Shown: piece after piece, positions 1-9,638 of the stretch
Position numbering within the stretch: position 1 is the stretch's first letter
Layout of the letters: the number at the start of each line of letters is the position of its first letter
Source of the DNA: Hydractinia symbiolongicarpus
Taxonomy: Eukaryota > Cnidaria > Hydrozoa > Anthoathecata > Hydractiniidae
Length of the DNA: 64,000 nt
Direction of reading: 5' to 3'
NCBI RefSeq assembly: GCF_029227915.1
Contig: NC_079878.1
Coordinates: 18,540,001 to 18,604,000 of the forward strand
Notes under the pieces: generated by a model
Databases searched by the model: none
The model's input: only the letters and a program-made list of their open reading frames with translations
What the model was told of the DNA's origin: nothing
Made by a program: the position numbers and the translations under genes

Positions 1-700
1 ACAAAACAATTTGGCTGGACTGTACTGATACTGTTTAGGTTTTCCAGAATTGTCACCTTTGTAATATTGGAGCTTTAAATGTTTCGGCCGAACATGCTCA
101 ACAATAAATCGAAAAACTTTTGATGATGGACATCCAGTGTTTAATTTTGTAATTTTTTTATTACTCTGGATGCAATCCCATGACATTCTTGTATCAATTG
201 TATTTAATGACAATTTACTGCAAGTTGTGGATGCTGTAAACAACGTAGGTGATAAAATATTGGCATTACTAGTTGATGATAGCATTGGAATATCTAATTC
301 TAAAGCAGAAATTAACGAGGTTGATGACATGGGTGCTAACAGAGTTGTCCCACTAGCTGGTGATAACAATGTAAGATCTGTTGATAAACTGGTTGGTGAT
401 ATTGACAAAGAAGAATTTTTAGGAGAAGTTAGATCAAGTGTGACACCAAAGTCAATTTTATCTACATTGTCTGCTTCTGTTTTGACACCATCTGAAGCAG
501 TTAAAGATGGAACAAATTTATCTCTTTTGCACTTTTTGTTAGGAAGAAACACTCTTTCTTTTGGTGCTTTTCTCTTTTTTGTGTTTTCATCGGTATCATA
601 ACCTTTAAATACAATGTGGGTAAAGGGCTTGCATCTGTCGGTTTTCCATATTCAAATGATTTGAACAGATCACATGATGTTTTTTACACACAAAATACTT
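1..700 (-). pseudogene. THAP-type zinc-finger gene, second part (degenerate)
   Basis: Read on the minus strand, this segment runs through a CSNH-like end of a C2CH motif, then FEYGKPTDASPLPTLYLKGY and a Ser/Pro-rich, low-complexity tail to the window edge. In my recollection that motif follows the last Cys/His pair in THAP domains of cnidarian proteins. A one-base deletion in a T run near 655 separates CSNH from FEYGK, and no clean reading frame joins it to anything upstream, so it is probably broken. The matching first part of a THAP domain lies on the same strand at 12551-12650, on the other side of Pol-L. The overlapping plus-strand reading frame at 137-601 is a shadow. Family assignment is from memory of motifs, not from a search. 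Confidence 0.5.
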
Positions 701-801
701 TCTATTACAAGCGGACCCCCACTTAGTATACAACTTAGGGTTTCAACAAGTGTAAAAACGTAGCTCTTAACTCCCATTAAATGCAGTGGTTTGCGGCTTA
801 A

Positions 802-1762
802 ATGAAGAAATTAGGAAATGTATGTTCTAGCGCAGTCGCGTGCGCGTACACAGTGACGTCACAACAAATCCAACTTAAGGGGTATTATAGGCTAAGTAAG
901 GCTGATCTTTTTCAACAAATCAAGAACGATATGTTGAGAACAATTACAAGACAGGAAAATTGGATCAAGGTTGTTGAGGAGAAGTTCTATGCGATCATGG
1001 CCATCCCGAACCGTTTTAAGACCCAAGGCATGTGTAAAGAGGTCATTGCAAAGGACCCCCACATGTTTTGGTGCGTACCGGATAGGTTTAAAACGCAAGA
1101 CATGTGCAATAGGGCTGTTGAGGATGATCCCCTTTTGCTCATGTATGTACCGGATCAATTCAAGACGCAACACTTTTGTAACAGGGTAGTTAAAAAATGT
1201 TCCTGGGCGCTCGAATATGTCCTGGATTGGTTTGTCACCGGGGCAATGTTGAAAAATAAAAAAAATTAGGACCGAGTGGCGGAAAGGATATCATCAGAGG
1301 AAAGCTGAAAAGGCCGGGATTAAGGAGGAGTTGGCTCCAATAAAATGGCATCCAGATAGCGTTATAGGTTGGTGCTTTTCGGAGGATGAAAGGGCAGATC
1401 TTGAAAAGTTGTGGGGGTTGGCCTGAAACGTTATCTTGCAGCAAAATTGTTGCGAGATAATACTATTAATAAAGATGAGTTTCAAGACCCAAGACATGTG
1501 CAACAAAGCTGTTGAAAAGCAGACCTATGCGCTCGAGTATGTACCGGATCAATTCATGACCCAAGACATGTGCAATAAAGCCGTTGAAAAAAATCCCTGG
1601 GTGCTCGAATATGTACCGGATCAATTAATGACACAGGACATGTGCATCAAGGTTGTTGAAAAAAATTACGAAGTGCTCGAGCATGTCCCGGATCAATTCA
1701 GGACGCAAGACATGTGGACTGCGGTTGTTGAAAAGAATCCCTTCATGCTCAAATATATGTAG
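802..1762 (+). pseudogene. SAP-like motif plus DUF4116-type repeat protein (broken)
   Basis: The N-terminal part carries a SAP-like helix (QLKGYYRLSKADLFQQIKND), followed by repeats of about 24 residues of the pattern VPDxFKTQxMCNxAVxxxPxxLxY, which I recognise as DUF4116-like. At least three repeats lie before 1250 and four more at 1466-1760. Between them (1270-1425) is another frame with a WHPDSVIGWCFSEDE motif that I recall as the usual C-terminus of this protein type in cnidarian Polintons. Two frame changes make this a pseudogene, or two tandem paralogues. The function of the repeats is unknown. Pol-R has the counterpart at 62237-62553. Confidence 0.7.
813..972 (+). repeat. Left terminal inverted repeat of Pol-L
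   Basis: This segment matches, in inverted orientation and with few mismatches, 12398-12550. The shared part includes a CRE-like TGACGTCA and the coding sequence for a SAP-like helix (KGYYRLxKADLFQ). The repeat therefore overlaps coding sequence on both ends, which is unusual for a Polinton terminus. Confidence 0.8.
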
Positions 1763-1792
1763 TTCTCCGGACCTTACTGGGATGTATATAAA

Positions 1793-2145
1793 ATGGTACT
1801 CTGTTACTGGTGCTCCGTAGAACTGTGCGACATCGTCAGGTGCCCCATGAGATACAACCCCCACATGCTAGTCCAAAACATACAGCGAAATCAGGCTTTT
1901 TTCATGTGATGGAAAACATGGATGCCGATATGAGGGATGGTGGTGAGTACATATACGAGGGCTACTTTTGTAGTAATGCATGCTTCCTGTCCTACGTGGA
2001 AGAGCGAAAGTTGTATGACAGCGCGTACGAAATGTCAGTATGGTTGTTGAAAAGGCGCTATAAAGGAGGGCCTGCACCGGATTGGAGACGCCTCGAAAGA
2101 TTTGGGGGTGACCTGACGCAAGAGGAATTTTTGGGGTTGGTTTGA
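1793..2145 (+). pseudogene. VLTF3-like zinc protein (late transcription factor-like), frameshifted
   Basis: A short protein of about 117 residues starting at an ATG preceded by TATATAAA. It shows a CxxC pair (CYWC), a CPMRYNPH segment, then YIYEGYFCSNACFLSY and, near the end, LERFGGDLTQEEF. The order 'CWWC - P...Y - G.FCS..C..SY - FGG.LT.EEF' is the layout I know from poxvirus/asfarvirus VLTF3-type late transcription factors. One frameshift near 1905-1925 separates the first zinc pair from the FCSxxC part. No equivalent is seen in Pol-R. If correct, it would be a DNA-binding activator of late viral-type genes. Assignment rests on motif layout only. Confidence 0.5.
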
Positions 2146-2158
2146 AATATCTTACAAC

Positions 2159-2380
2159 ATGGTTGTAAGAAATAATAAACCTGTATTAACTGTCAATATA
2201 GTTCTAAAAGTATGTTATTCCGCTATTGGCCTATCCCTAGTACTTGTAACTCTAGCATGCGTACAGGAGGAGGAGAAAAAGAAATATAATAAGCAGAGAA
2301 CTCGGGACCTACAGAACCGTCTTGATGACCTGGAGTATGATCGCTCCTGTAGCTGTGATAGAGTGAATGGAACAATGTAA
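2159..2380 (+). CDS. Small single-pass membrane protein
   Basis: A 73-residue protein with one hydrophobic helix at about residues 15-35 (YSAIGLSLVLVTLACV), then a charged, coil-like C-terminus rich in E, K, R and D. Its end overlaps the start of the next zinc-ribbon gene. It sits 13 bp after the VLTF3-like gene on the same strand. I do not recognise a family; it could be a minor virion membrane protein. No TATAATAAA motif precedes its ATG. Confidence 0.45.
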   Translation: MVVRNNKPVLTVNIVLKVCYSAIGLSLVLVTLACVQEEEKKKYNKQRTRDLQNRLDDLEYDRSCSCDRVNGTM

Positions 2381-2573
2381 TGAGTGTGAAATGGTACTCG
2401 ATGCATATGACAGATGTACCTGCGGGCGTAAGTTCGCGGTAAGCGGTAAAATGTTATGCTGGTACTGTTTTACTGAGCATATCACATATAACGGGGGTGG
2501 CTGCGTATGTACAATGACATGCAATTCTCTGCAGTATTTTAAAATATATAATAAACAAGATGTTGAAATTTGA
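2367..2573 (+). CDS. Small cysteine-rich (zinc-binding) protein
   Basis: The first 50 residues contain CxxC (CNEC), CTCG, CWYC and a C-terminal CVC separated by an ITYNGGGC motif. Pol-R has a clear counterpart at 62078-62236 with the same spacing (CDEC, CKCG, CW, ITYNGGYCKC), so the gene is conserved between the elements and likely real despite its size. It overlaps both neighbours slightly. Two CxxC pairs suggest one structural zinc; the role is unknown. Confidence 0.65.
   Translation: MEQCNECEMVLDAYDRCTCGRKFAVSGKMLCWYCFTEHITYNGGGCVCTMTCNSLQYFKIYNKQDVEI
2547..2559 (+). promoter_or_regulatory. Start-proximal TATAATAAAC motif
   Basis: TATAATAAAC followed by AAG and then the ATG of the next gene. 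The same motif abuts start codons at 8729, 44034, 51665, 62050 and 62553, which is far more than base composition would give at these positions. Promoter role is inferred. Confidence 0.6.
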
Positions 2574-3136
2574 GAACGAACTTGTCAGCCCCAAATTATT
2601 CTATAATCTTGCCTCTACGTTTACAAATATAGATGATATCAATGTAGACTATCTAACAGTGTCTGATGCCATGCCTGCTAACGGGGGCAAGGACAAACGA
2701 TATATCGTAGGGTACCATGCACGGGACATTGTGGTAGCTCTCAGGGTGAAAACACCTAAAATCTGGTCCGCATGGAGTGACACGGTACAACGCCAATGCC
2801 GTACCAGCAATGAGCCTCGATTTCGAAGAGTATCCGAACTGGATCGCGAAGTATCGTCAAATATGGTCAAAGGTCGAAGAGTTGATTTCCGACCAACTGA
2901 CGACAGAGCCTGTGAAAAAGGACCGATATGTGAACGCCAAACTCCGGTACTACAAGAGTACAATTATCACTAAATTTTATGGTATGTCTGTACCCTATGA
3001 TGAGCCCTGCCAAGCTAGTGCAATTCTGGGTATTTCAACGGTATATGTGCAGGGTAAAAACTACTACCCTCAAGTGCATATCATGGAATGTCGGTACAAG
3101 GACTTTAGGAAGGAATGGTTGCTAAGCGAGGATTAA
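2560..3136 (+). pseudogene. Possible ssDNA-binding replication protein, frameshifted
   Basis: The protein starts MLKFENELVSPKLFYNLAS and contains a PANGGKDKRYIVGY segment, a TPKIWS stretch, then (after a frameshift near 2775-2800) DFEEYPNWIAKYRQIWSKVE and a C-terminus ending in a conserved Cys-containing strand. Pol-R encodes an intact homologue at 61475-62050. A layout of small basic beta segments with a 'vxTPk' strand resembles the single-stranded DNA-binding proteins of large DNA viruses, but this is weak evidence. It follows the zinc-ribbon gene directly and ends just before a hairpin. Confidence 0.5.
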
Positions 3137-3143
3137 AAAAGCC

Positions 3144-3179
3144 ATATATTTTTAGGCCCTGTATGACCTAAAAATATAT
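3144..3179 (+). terminator. Hairpin at converging gene ends
   Basis: A perfect 13-bp stem (ATATATTTTTAGG / CCTAAAAATATAT) with a 10-nt loop, 8 bp after the stop of the gene ending at 3136 and facing the minus-strand gene ending at 3252. Hairpins in this position recur in both elements. Confidence 0.6.
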
Positions 3180-3251
3180 ATATAAAATTAAGGCCTATAT
3201 TCAGGTGGAGACTCTACATAGTGCTTACATACTGTACAGATTGAAGTTTTT

Positions 3252-3859
3252 TTAAACGTCTTGTCTACCTTCTTCCCGACCTTTGACAACTAGCTGGGCA
3301 CGCTCTTGTTCATTGATACTATTCACAATCCTATTAAACCGCTGCCGCATCTGTTCCTTTAGCAGCATATACTTTTCCTTTTCACGGCTAATCAGGCTAT
3401 ACTCGTAGTCGCTGATCACGTCGCTTTCCATTGCTTTGCTGATCAGGTCAACGATACTGTTCAACTTGCTTGCCGCCATCAGTCTGATCCCCTCATGTTT
3501 TTTTGGATTTTACACGCAACCGTTTTGAAGCGTTTCGGAGACCGGTTTGCCCTATTCCGGCAGCGATCGCGAGTCCTCCCATTGCATTCCAATGGGACCC
3601 ACAAGCCTGACACCATAGCCCCAATCCCGAGCCCTGAAGTAATAACGCTTACGCCAAATAGACCATGGTCACAGAGGCGTACCCATCCATTGTGCATCTT
3701 CAGTCTATTTTCCAATCTATTACGCTTCTTTATTTCACCCCGGAGATATTGTTCTATTTCCTCAATCTTCTTGAATCTGAATACCTGTCCCTCATCCTGA
3801 TCAGAGCCTTGCGCGGGTACACTCGGTAAATTTGGGTACAGCTTAGCTATGTCGCTCAT
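3252..3859 (-). pseudogene. Polinton membrane protein (LYPNLP family), frameshifted
   Basis: Starts MSDIAKLYPNLPS, then a charged helix (IEEIEQYLRGEIKKRNRLE), a DHGLFGVSVITSGLGIGAMVSG membrane-type segment, and after a frameshift near 3590 a Gly/Ala-rich hydrophobic stretch and a basic tail. A second frame change near 3480 leads to a C-terminal helix rich in charged residues (LNSIVDLISKAMESDVISDYEY...). The Pol-R homologue is one gene at 60495-61140, showing these two halves belong together. I know this layout as a widespread uncharacterised protein of invertebrate genomes. Its start codon overlaps the stop of the upstream gene by four bases (ATGA). Confidence 0.65.
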
Positions 3860-4493
3860 CTTAATTCTATCAGGAACGTGACATTTTTTTCATGGTGGTA
3901 GACGTCTGTTAGCATAAACTCTAGACGGTCCGTGGAGGTCTTCAGTGGAAGGTATACAGGGGTATGTCTCCCCAGGCGTTCAATTCATTGGTGGGAAGCA
4001 AGGCCAGAATTTTGGACTTTTTGTCATCAAGGAGGCAATCATCCTCATCCAACTGGGGACAAAAGAGTCTTAGCCTGTGGTAAATGTCGGTCATATAGTA
4101 CCCATCATAGTCGCCCTTCAAATAATACTTCTTACTAGGGTCATATGGCAGCCCTAACAGCTCTTGTAATTGCCGATTCATCACCACTGAGTACCCACCA
4201 CTGACACGGAGCCTGCAGTAGCCACTTTTAAGTACGAAAAGTTTCATCTTATTCTCTGCCTGACTGTTGACAATAGTCGCAATATCTTCTATACTGTATA
4301 AACCACTGATAATCTCAATCCGAGTCACCCTCCGGTTAGGCCCAACCTTACGTATAGTAAACTCCGTATTGCTATACAAATTCAGCCATCCAGGCCTAAT
4401 GCTGATGGATTTCAGGGCTATACGGGTGTTCTGTCCCAGGTAGTCTTCGAATACGGTAGGTTTATGGATGTCTGTAATATACAGTTGTTTCAT
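3856..4493 (-). pseudogene. Structural-type protein of Polintons (MKQLYIT family), frameshifted
   Basis: The likely start is the ATG at 4493 (MKQLYITDIHKPTVFEDYL); sequence upstream of it in the same frame is not homologous to Pol-R. The middle has a LYSIEDIATIVNSQ helix followed by a LQELLGL segment, then the QLDEDDCLLDDKKSKILALLPT stretch. A frameshift near 3950 is needed to reach the C-terminal VYLPLKTS...LEFMLTDVYHH strand region, which is present in Pol-R. The pattern resembles a Polinton virion protein I recall as widespread and uncharacterised (possibly penton or fibre-like). Divergent from the gene at 4514 with a palindromic 20-bp spacer. Confidence 0.6.
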
Positions 4494-4513
4494 TCTTTGT
4501 TTTAAAACAAAGG
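4494..4513. promoter_or_regulatory. Palindromic bidirectional spacer
   Basis: The 20 bp between two divergent start codons contain a perfect 18-bp palindrome CTTTGTTTTAAAACAAAG (4495-4512). Pol-R has the same gene pair and a 14-bp palindrome TTTGTTATAACAAA in the same place. The shared TTTGTT..AACAAA arms suggest a two-sided promoter. Confidence 0.65.
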
Positions 4514-5716
4514 ATGAATATATATGAATATAACCCCAAGGCAAAGTGCAAAAGTAACGGATGAAATAGACACTTGGTGTTATAAATTTGGAGCACCAGG
4601 ACCTATACGTGAGTACGGGGTCCCTTATTTCTGTGGTCTTTCCCGAATTCACGAAGTACGCCATCATGGTTCCAACAACCTACCTCAATGACACTGTTAG
4701 TGTGAATTGGAAAGGGCAGGCATTGGACTATTGGAACAATCAGGTTAATTGCGCTACCCATTGCGCACGGCTCTGGGCATATGTGCCAAGCACATGACGG
4801 GTTCAGTACACCTCATCAACTCAATCTTCAAATTCCACGTGTACTATCACATACGCCGTATTATTGCCAGGCTTCAAGTACCCATGCCGTATGATGATGG
4901 CTTCTCACAGTACAAAAATCCCTACTTAACCTCCGGATACGCGCAGGTCTGTTGCGAATACAGTGCAGGTGCTAATGCCTTGTACAGGTTTAAGGCTGCC
5001 ATGTCGTCATTGACAAATAGTAGATAATGGTCCCAGGTTGACAACGACTGGGCGAAGTTCAACATGCCCACAAGTCAGGGCTTGACCTCCGAAGGTCTTA
5101 CCAAACTAAGCGAGAGTATCGGGGTTTACGTGGTCTTGTTGCTGGGATCGCAAGCAGGGGCCAAGGCATCCTTAATCAGGATCGGTGCCGATAATTATAC
5201 AGCAAGGCAAATGCTGGTACAGAAATTTGAGGCTATGGTAGAACGTCAGGAGAATGTAAGTCATGACATCACCGAATTCCAGAAGGTATTGCAATATGCC
5301 CGGACCACGGTGAACTTCGCCATCATGTACCACGTGTACATGCTACCATCCAATATGAACTTGCGCACAGGCAAAATTGTCGGTGCAACAACAATATTTT
5401 GATTGCGCCCTTGAATGCAATTATCGGCATACGGCTTGATTTGAATAACAAACCCATTGCGAGACATGCGTCTGCCGCACCCCTCAAGCAAATACCCATA
5501 CATACCCCAAAGCATGACAAACCATCTATGCCTCCGAAGGATACCACACCCCCTATACCTCCTGATCATACCATACAGGCCATACCATCTATACCTCCCG
5601 GGCCTACTACATCGCCCCCAAAACATCAACAGAACCAAAACGATGATACCAAGACCACCATAATTATAACGGGAGTAAGTATCATCCTTGCCTATATATG
5701 GCTGCGAAAAAAATAA
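4514..5716 (+). pseudogene. Large structural-type protein with C-terminal membrane anchor, broken
   Basis: Starts MNIYEYNPKAKCKSNG, matching the N-terminus of the Pol-R gene ending at 59810 (MNIYLYNSRAKYIPNHG), then hits a stop. Further pieces in shifting frames include MVPTTYLNDTVSVNW, an FKFHVYYHIRRIIARLQ segment, a helix-rich middle, FQKVLQYARTTVNFA and SNMNLRTGKIVG. After a one-base shift near 5385 comes a Pro/His-rich linker and a terminal membrane helix (TIIITGVSIILAYIWLRKK). I recognise the YRFHVYYxIRRIL and SDMxLHIG motifs as part of a common Polinton virion protein of unknown exact role. At least four lesions. The stop lies only three bases from that of the converging gene. Confidence 0.6.
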
Positions 5717-5719
5717 GGT

Positions 5720-7007
5720 TTATTTCACGTATAGCACGACAAACCTGACAGCAGCGGCGGCTGCCATGTAGAGATGCTTAGCGGCATATGTAACGATGGT
5801 CGACGCTACCCTCAGAAAGAACGGGAATACCGTACCGATGATCCCAGGTAATGCGGCACCTGCTTTACCTGCCAGATATTTAAGGAAATTTCCAAGCCTC
5901 TCAAGTTGCTTCTACACAAACTCTTTTTCACCATCCCCCACGGTACCTGCAGCACCTACTGCCGCACCATTTCCTCCCGTAACGGCAACGACAATGGTGG
6001 AAACCAGTAGGCCAATAGCAGACACTATACTAGCTATAGTTTGACCCTCCTCCCGGAAAAGTGTTTTAAGTTTCTCCAGCAAAGGCATGTCATCCCCGGC
6101 AATCCTCATCAATTCGGACTTAACATTCCTTAGATGCTTAAGTACACCATGCATACCCAGTGCAACCTTCTTATCCCCCCTTTAATTTATCAATCTCTTT
6201 TCGAGCTCGACAATATCCTGAAGCCTTCGAACACCAGCCTTCTGCTTCTAAAGTTCTTTCAGTTTACCCTCCCTATTACTTATTTTGGTATCATATTTAA
6301 TGATTTTATCTTTCACCTCCTTTAAATTCCCCTGCAGGTTTTTAATCTCTAATTTTAATGTTTTCATATTAATCTCCTCATCATCGTCGATGTCTGCAAA
6401 TGAAGTATCCATGTAGCCCTCTACGTCGCGCGCAAAATTTTGAATACTATCAATCGTTTCCATTTTGATCACTTCACCCCCCATAAAAGGGGCCCTCTCT
6501 TCATCCTTATTCACAAGTATATTAACATCATATACCAGATTCTGGGCCTCCGCCCTCCTACCCTTGTTGGGTGTCTGATAATCATCAATACCTATCGCTT
6601 TCATACGCGTACTACTCAACAACCTCCTGAGCTGATTAATAGTTAGAAAGTTACCATCTTGCAACGTGAGTACTACCTCCGGTAGGGATTTTTTCCCTGT
6701 CACAAGCTTTTTAATAACAAGTTGACCATCTTCCTTAATTCTAAACCTGTCGTAATGTATCGCATTGGGCATAAGCCCAGCCCGTCCCTAAGATTCGTGT
6801 ATAGACTATCAACCTTCGATTTTAATAATGTAGTCTCGGCCGACTCTGTACTCAACTCCAGTTGCCTGCGCACACCTCCCTGCTGCTGCCCGGCGTTAAA
6901 GTCCTGGATGTTCCAGGTAGTTGCGTTGATTGCTGGGTATCCTCTTTGTCACCTTTATCATCTTTGCCAAAATCCTCCTCCGGTGTAAATACTTGATTGT
7001 TAGCAAT
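5720..7007 (-). pseudogene. Minor capsid/membrane-type protein (PX-like), start codon lost
   Basis: The minus-strand frame begins ..IANNQVFTPEEDFG where Pol-R has MADNPGYEDDFTPE, and the AAATAA leader is kept; here the start codon reads ATT instead of ATG. The middle (about 6250-6772) has an acidic/coiled-coil stretch (LKLEIKNLQGNLKEVKDKI). After a stop and a frame change comes the recognisable C-terminus: LEKLKTLFREEGQTIASIVS, a glycine-rich linker, KQLERLGKF and a membrane segment ending at 5720. I recall FRxYGxTVxAI followed by a hydrophobic helix as a signature of a Polinton structural protein. Role inferred. Confidence 0.65.
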
Positions 7008-7044
7008 TTATTTACAACATTTTCATCCCATATAATACACATCA
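7008..7044. promoter_or_regulatory. Divergent spacer between capsid gene and PX-like gene
   Basis: The 37-bp spacer holds TTATTT next to the minus-strand start and ATATAATA near the plus-strand start. Pol-R has a 29-bp spacer between the same two genes flanked by TTATTT and AAATAA. Promoter elements for both capsid-type genes probably lie here. Confidence 0.5.
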
Positions 7045-8319
7045 ATGAATTCATACGGTACGTTGATGGACCCCTACGCTGAGAGCAAGCAGCAACTAGG
7101 TATGAAAGGTAGGAAAAAGAGGGTTCATATCTCCCATAAACCCTCGACCATCGGCCAGAATGAGCATCTGTACGTCGACATACCCATCATGCCACAAAAT
7201 GATGTCATTATCCCGGGTAGTCTCAAGCTCCTATTTGATCTGACGCTGACCGGGCTGATTACGAAACGTACCATGGTGTCAAACATAAGAAAAAGTCTAG
7301 TGAAGAATTTACGCATAACGTTGAATGGAAAGGAAGTCCAAAACATATCGGATTTCAATATCTTGGCTGTGTATTGGGACTTGTGGTTACTGAAATTTGA
7401 CCGGGATAACAATCTTATTCTGCAAGGTATCAATCCCAATGATGGTACCATTAAGGCCCTGCAAGTCAAAGCCTGTGATCATGTAGGGACAGATGAAAAA
7501 AAGGTCATCGTTAAGGCCTATGGGAACACCTTGTGCATCCCCCTTGGAAAGATGTTCGAGTTGACCCGAGAACTCCCATTCTATGCACGACTGTACGACC
7601 GGTTGCAATTTATCATCAATTTTGCGCCTTACGGTGACGTCATAAAGGATGCGGGTACGGCAGCCTCGGGAGCACAGCAGCCAAGGCAGCCGATGCTGGG
7701 TACCGGATCACCAATATCAGGCTTGAATTTGACAAAATCACCCACGAGGGTCTCGCTTCTGCGATGATGTGCCGTTATGCAAGGCTTGCTCTGCCTTATG
7801 AAAGGATACTCAGGATGAAGGTTGTTGACATGAAAAAATCAGCACCAGCCACAACCTCCAGATCGATTCTCCATCAAAATCGTTCAAGGGCGTACTGCTA
7901 CTGTTTATAGACACCGGAAAAGTGAAGTCTTATGCCGGCGTTAACGAGGTCTTCTATAACCCCACGATTGAGAAAATTAGCGTCACTGTCGGGGGAGAGC
8001 CTAATGAGTTGTACTCCCATGCGATGTTACCCAAGGACCATCTCGAACAGATCGTTAATATCTTATCAAGTATCACGATAGGACAATTTTTTAACGAAAG
8101 GTATGCCCTGTTTGTGGACTTCCGGACCGCCCGGACGATATTTTGCATGGTAGCGGTAGGCCACTACAAGGAGTGTGTGATGGGATCACCCTCCAAATCA
8201 CCAAAGAAGCCGACGGAACCAGGGATTTTAAATGTTATGTGCATCTGTTGCAGGATGCGCAAATGAATGTTTTGGATGGCAGATTGGACGTGTTGAATAT
8301 TAATAAATGGCCACAATAG
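7045..8319 (+). pseudogene. Polinton-type major capsid protein (double jelly roll), frameshifted
   Basis: The first 220 residues are continuous: a KGRKKRVHISHKPSTIGQNE segment, VDIPIMPQNDVIIPGSLKL, LRITLNGKEVQNISDF, then GTDEKKVIVKAYGNTLCIPLGK and LTRELPFYARLYDRLQF. After a frameshift near 7670 come YRITNIRLEFDKI, then a second shift near 7860 into LLLFIDTGKVKSYAG, FYNPTIEKISVTVGGEPNEL and, after further breaks, LQDAQMNVLDGRL at the C-terminus. These match the capsid family I know from invertebrate Polintons, of typical length about 420 residues. Pol-R has the homologue at 56277-57478. The stop overlaps the start of the next gene by 13 bp. The capsid would form the icosahedral shell; this copy cannot as written. 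Confidence 0.75.
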
Positions 8320-8704
8320 CGGTGATCGTGGCCGCGGCGGCCATAAACGCCCTCGCATTTTCTGGATCAAATTATTTATTCAGCAAGCTCTCGGGACACG
8401 GGGAGGCGGAGAGGAAAAGACATGATCAGGCCGTTGAAAAGCTCAATACAGCCCAGGCGGAGTGGATACGTAAACAGCGGCTAAATTGGACTGGTTTAAC
8501 GAGGAAAGAGAGAGGCAAATAAAGGCTGGTAAGAGTCTTAGGGAATTGGACGATAGCATGTATCAATTTTATATTGCCTCTGACAAAAAGGCCCCTCGGC
8601 TGAAAGACTTTTACGTACCCTCGAAGCATCAATAGGATGGCGAGTTAACATTCGTACTTGGCTCCTTATCCCTGATGTGGTTCGTGGCCTACAAGTATCT
8701 GTAG
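8307..8704 (+). pseudogene. Small Polinton protein with hydrophobic N-terminus, broken
   Basis: Begins MATIAVIVAAAAINALAFSG, then SNYLFSKLSGHGEAERKRHD and a charged coil-like helix. A frameshift near 8475 and a CAG-to-TAG type stop at about 8631 interrupt it; the intact Pol-R homologue is 132 residues at 55831-56229. The NALAFSG...HGEaERKRHDLA pattern is familiar from Polinton-linked uncharacterised proteins. It lies between capsid and integrase in both elements, and its ATG is preceded by AATAA. A membrane-associated virion role is a guess. Confidence 0.65.
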
Positions 8705-8718
8705 GAACATTTTTGACA

Positions 8719-8728
8719 TATAATAAAC
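8719..8728 (+). promoter_or_regulatory. Start-proximal TATAATAAAC motif of integrase
   Basis: TATAATAAAC directly abuts the integrase ATG at 8729. It is identical to the motif ahead of 51665 and differs by one base from those ahead of 44034 and 62553. Confidence 0.65.
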
Positions 8729-9586
8729 ATGTCAAAAGCATCACATATCGTTACAGGGGAGGAGGCTGAAAATCTCAGTAATATCTACTACACTCCGGAA
8801 CATTTGTGGACTGGCCGCAAAGCTATTAAATTACTCGCGAAGGATAGCGCCTTTTCCAAAAAGCTGGCAACTCATTGGCTATCCAGTCAACTCTTGTGGC
8901 TACGACACATTCGGCGTCCGAAACGTATAGACTACCCCCATTTTACCATTACAACACCGAATGAAATGCATCAATTCAACCTGCTCTATATGTCACATGA
9001 CAAGCTAGGGAACACCTACAAATACATACTGACAGGCATTGATGTGGCTTCAAAATACAAAGTAGCAAGACCACTACGAACAAAGAAAGCTAGCGAAGTC
9101 GCTGATATGTTGAAGGACATATACAAAAGGGGACCTTTACACTACCCCAAAACCTTCCAATGTGATAACGGTAGTGAATTCAAATCGGATGTGACCAAAC
9201 TGCTTGAGGGTAAAGGTGTTGAAATTAGGTGGGCAAACACAAAGTATCACAATACATTCACGGCTTTCGTGGAATCCTACAACAAGGTTTACGAGTGGGA
9301 TGATGTCCCACTCGCAAAAGGTAAAGAATACCCCGAAGAGAAACCACTACCCGAGGATGGATTGTATTTATACCTCCTGCAACCCGGGGAAGAGCACAGT
9401 GACGCGAGACGACGTACAACTGATGCCCTCTGGAGCAAAAATACTTACAGACTGGACCAAATGGTAGAAGATAGTCGTACTATGTATTATTTGAAGGATG
9501 GTCCTGATAGCAGCTTCGTCTCGGAAGAACACATGCTGATCCCGGAGGACGTTGAAGTGCGTCCAGAACATGTTACAGAGTGGTAG
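8729..9586 (+). CDS. rve-family (retroviral-type) integrase with internal deletion
   Basis: Polinton integrase of 285 residues. The catalytic triad is visible: D in ILTGIDVASKY (about residue 108), D in FQCDNGSEFK (about 148) and E in FTAFVESYNK (about 184), with the D-35-E spacing. The N-terminus (ITGEEAENLSNIYYTPEHLWTG) forms the expected helical DNA-binding region. Compared with Pol-R, about 52 residues just after the catalytic Glu (YNKV / EWDDVP) are missing in frame, removing helices of the core's end and the linker. The C-terminus (PEDVEVRPEHVTEW) is kept. It would insert the element by strand transfer; the deletion makes activity doubtful. The frame is otherwise open, so this is the best preserved gene of Pol-L. 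Confidence 0.9.
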   Translation: MSKASHIVTGEEAENLSNIYYTPEHLWTGRKAIKLLAKDSAFSKKLATHWLSSQLLWLRHIRRPKRIDYPHFTITTPNEMHQFNLLYMSHDKLGNTYKYILTGIDVASKYKVARPLRTKKASEVADMLKDIYKRGPLHYPKTFQCDNGSEFKSDVTKLLEGKGVEIRWANTKYHNTFTAFVESYNKVYEWDDVPLAKGKEYPEEKPLPEDGLYLYLLQPGEEHSDARRRTTDALWSKNTYRLDQMVEDSRTMYYLKDGPDSSFVSEEHMLIPEDVEVRPEHVTEW

Positions 9587-9595
9587 ACACCCCCA

Positions 9596-9626
9596 ATTTT
9601 CACTACCCTGCAGGAGTAGTGAAAAT
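9596..9626 (+). terminator. Hairpin after integrase
   Basis: An 11-bp perfect stem (ATTTTCACTAC / GTAGTGAAAAT) with a 9-nt loop, 9 bp after the integrase stop. It likely marks the integrase mRNA 3' end. Confidence 0.65.
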
Positions 9627-9638
9627 CGTGTTTGGTTG

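Noticed and set aside
137-601. Plus-strand open frame of 154 codons
   Set aside because: The minus strand of the same bases reads as a THAP-gene tail with a recognisable motif; the plus frame has no familiar motif.
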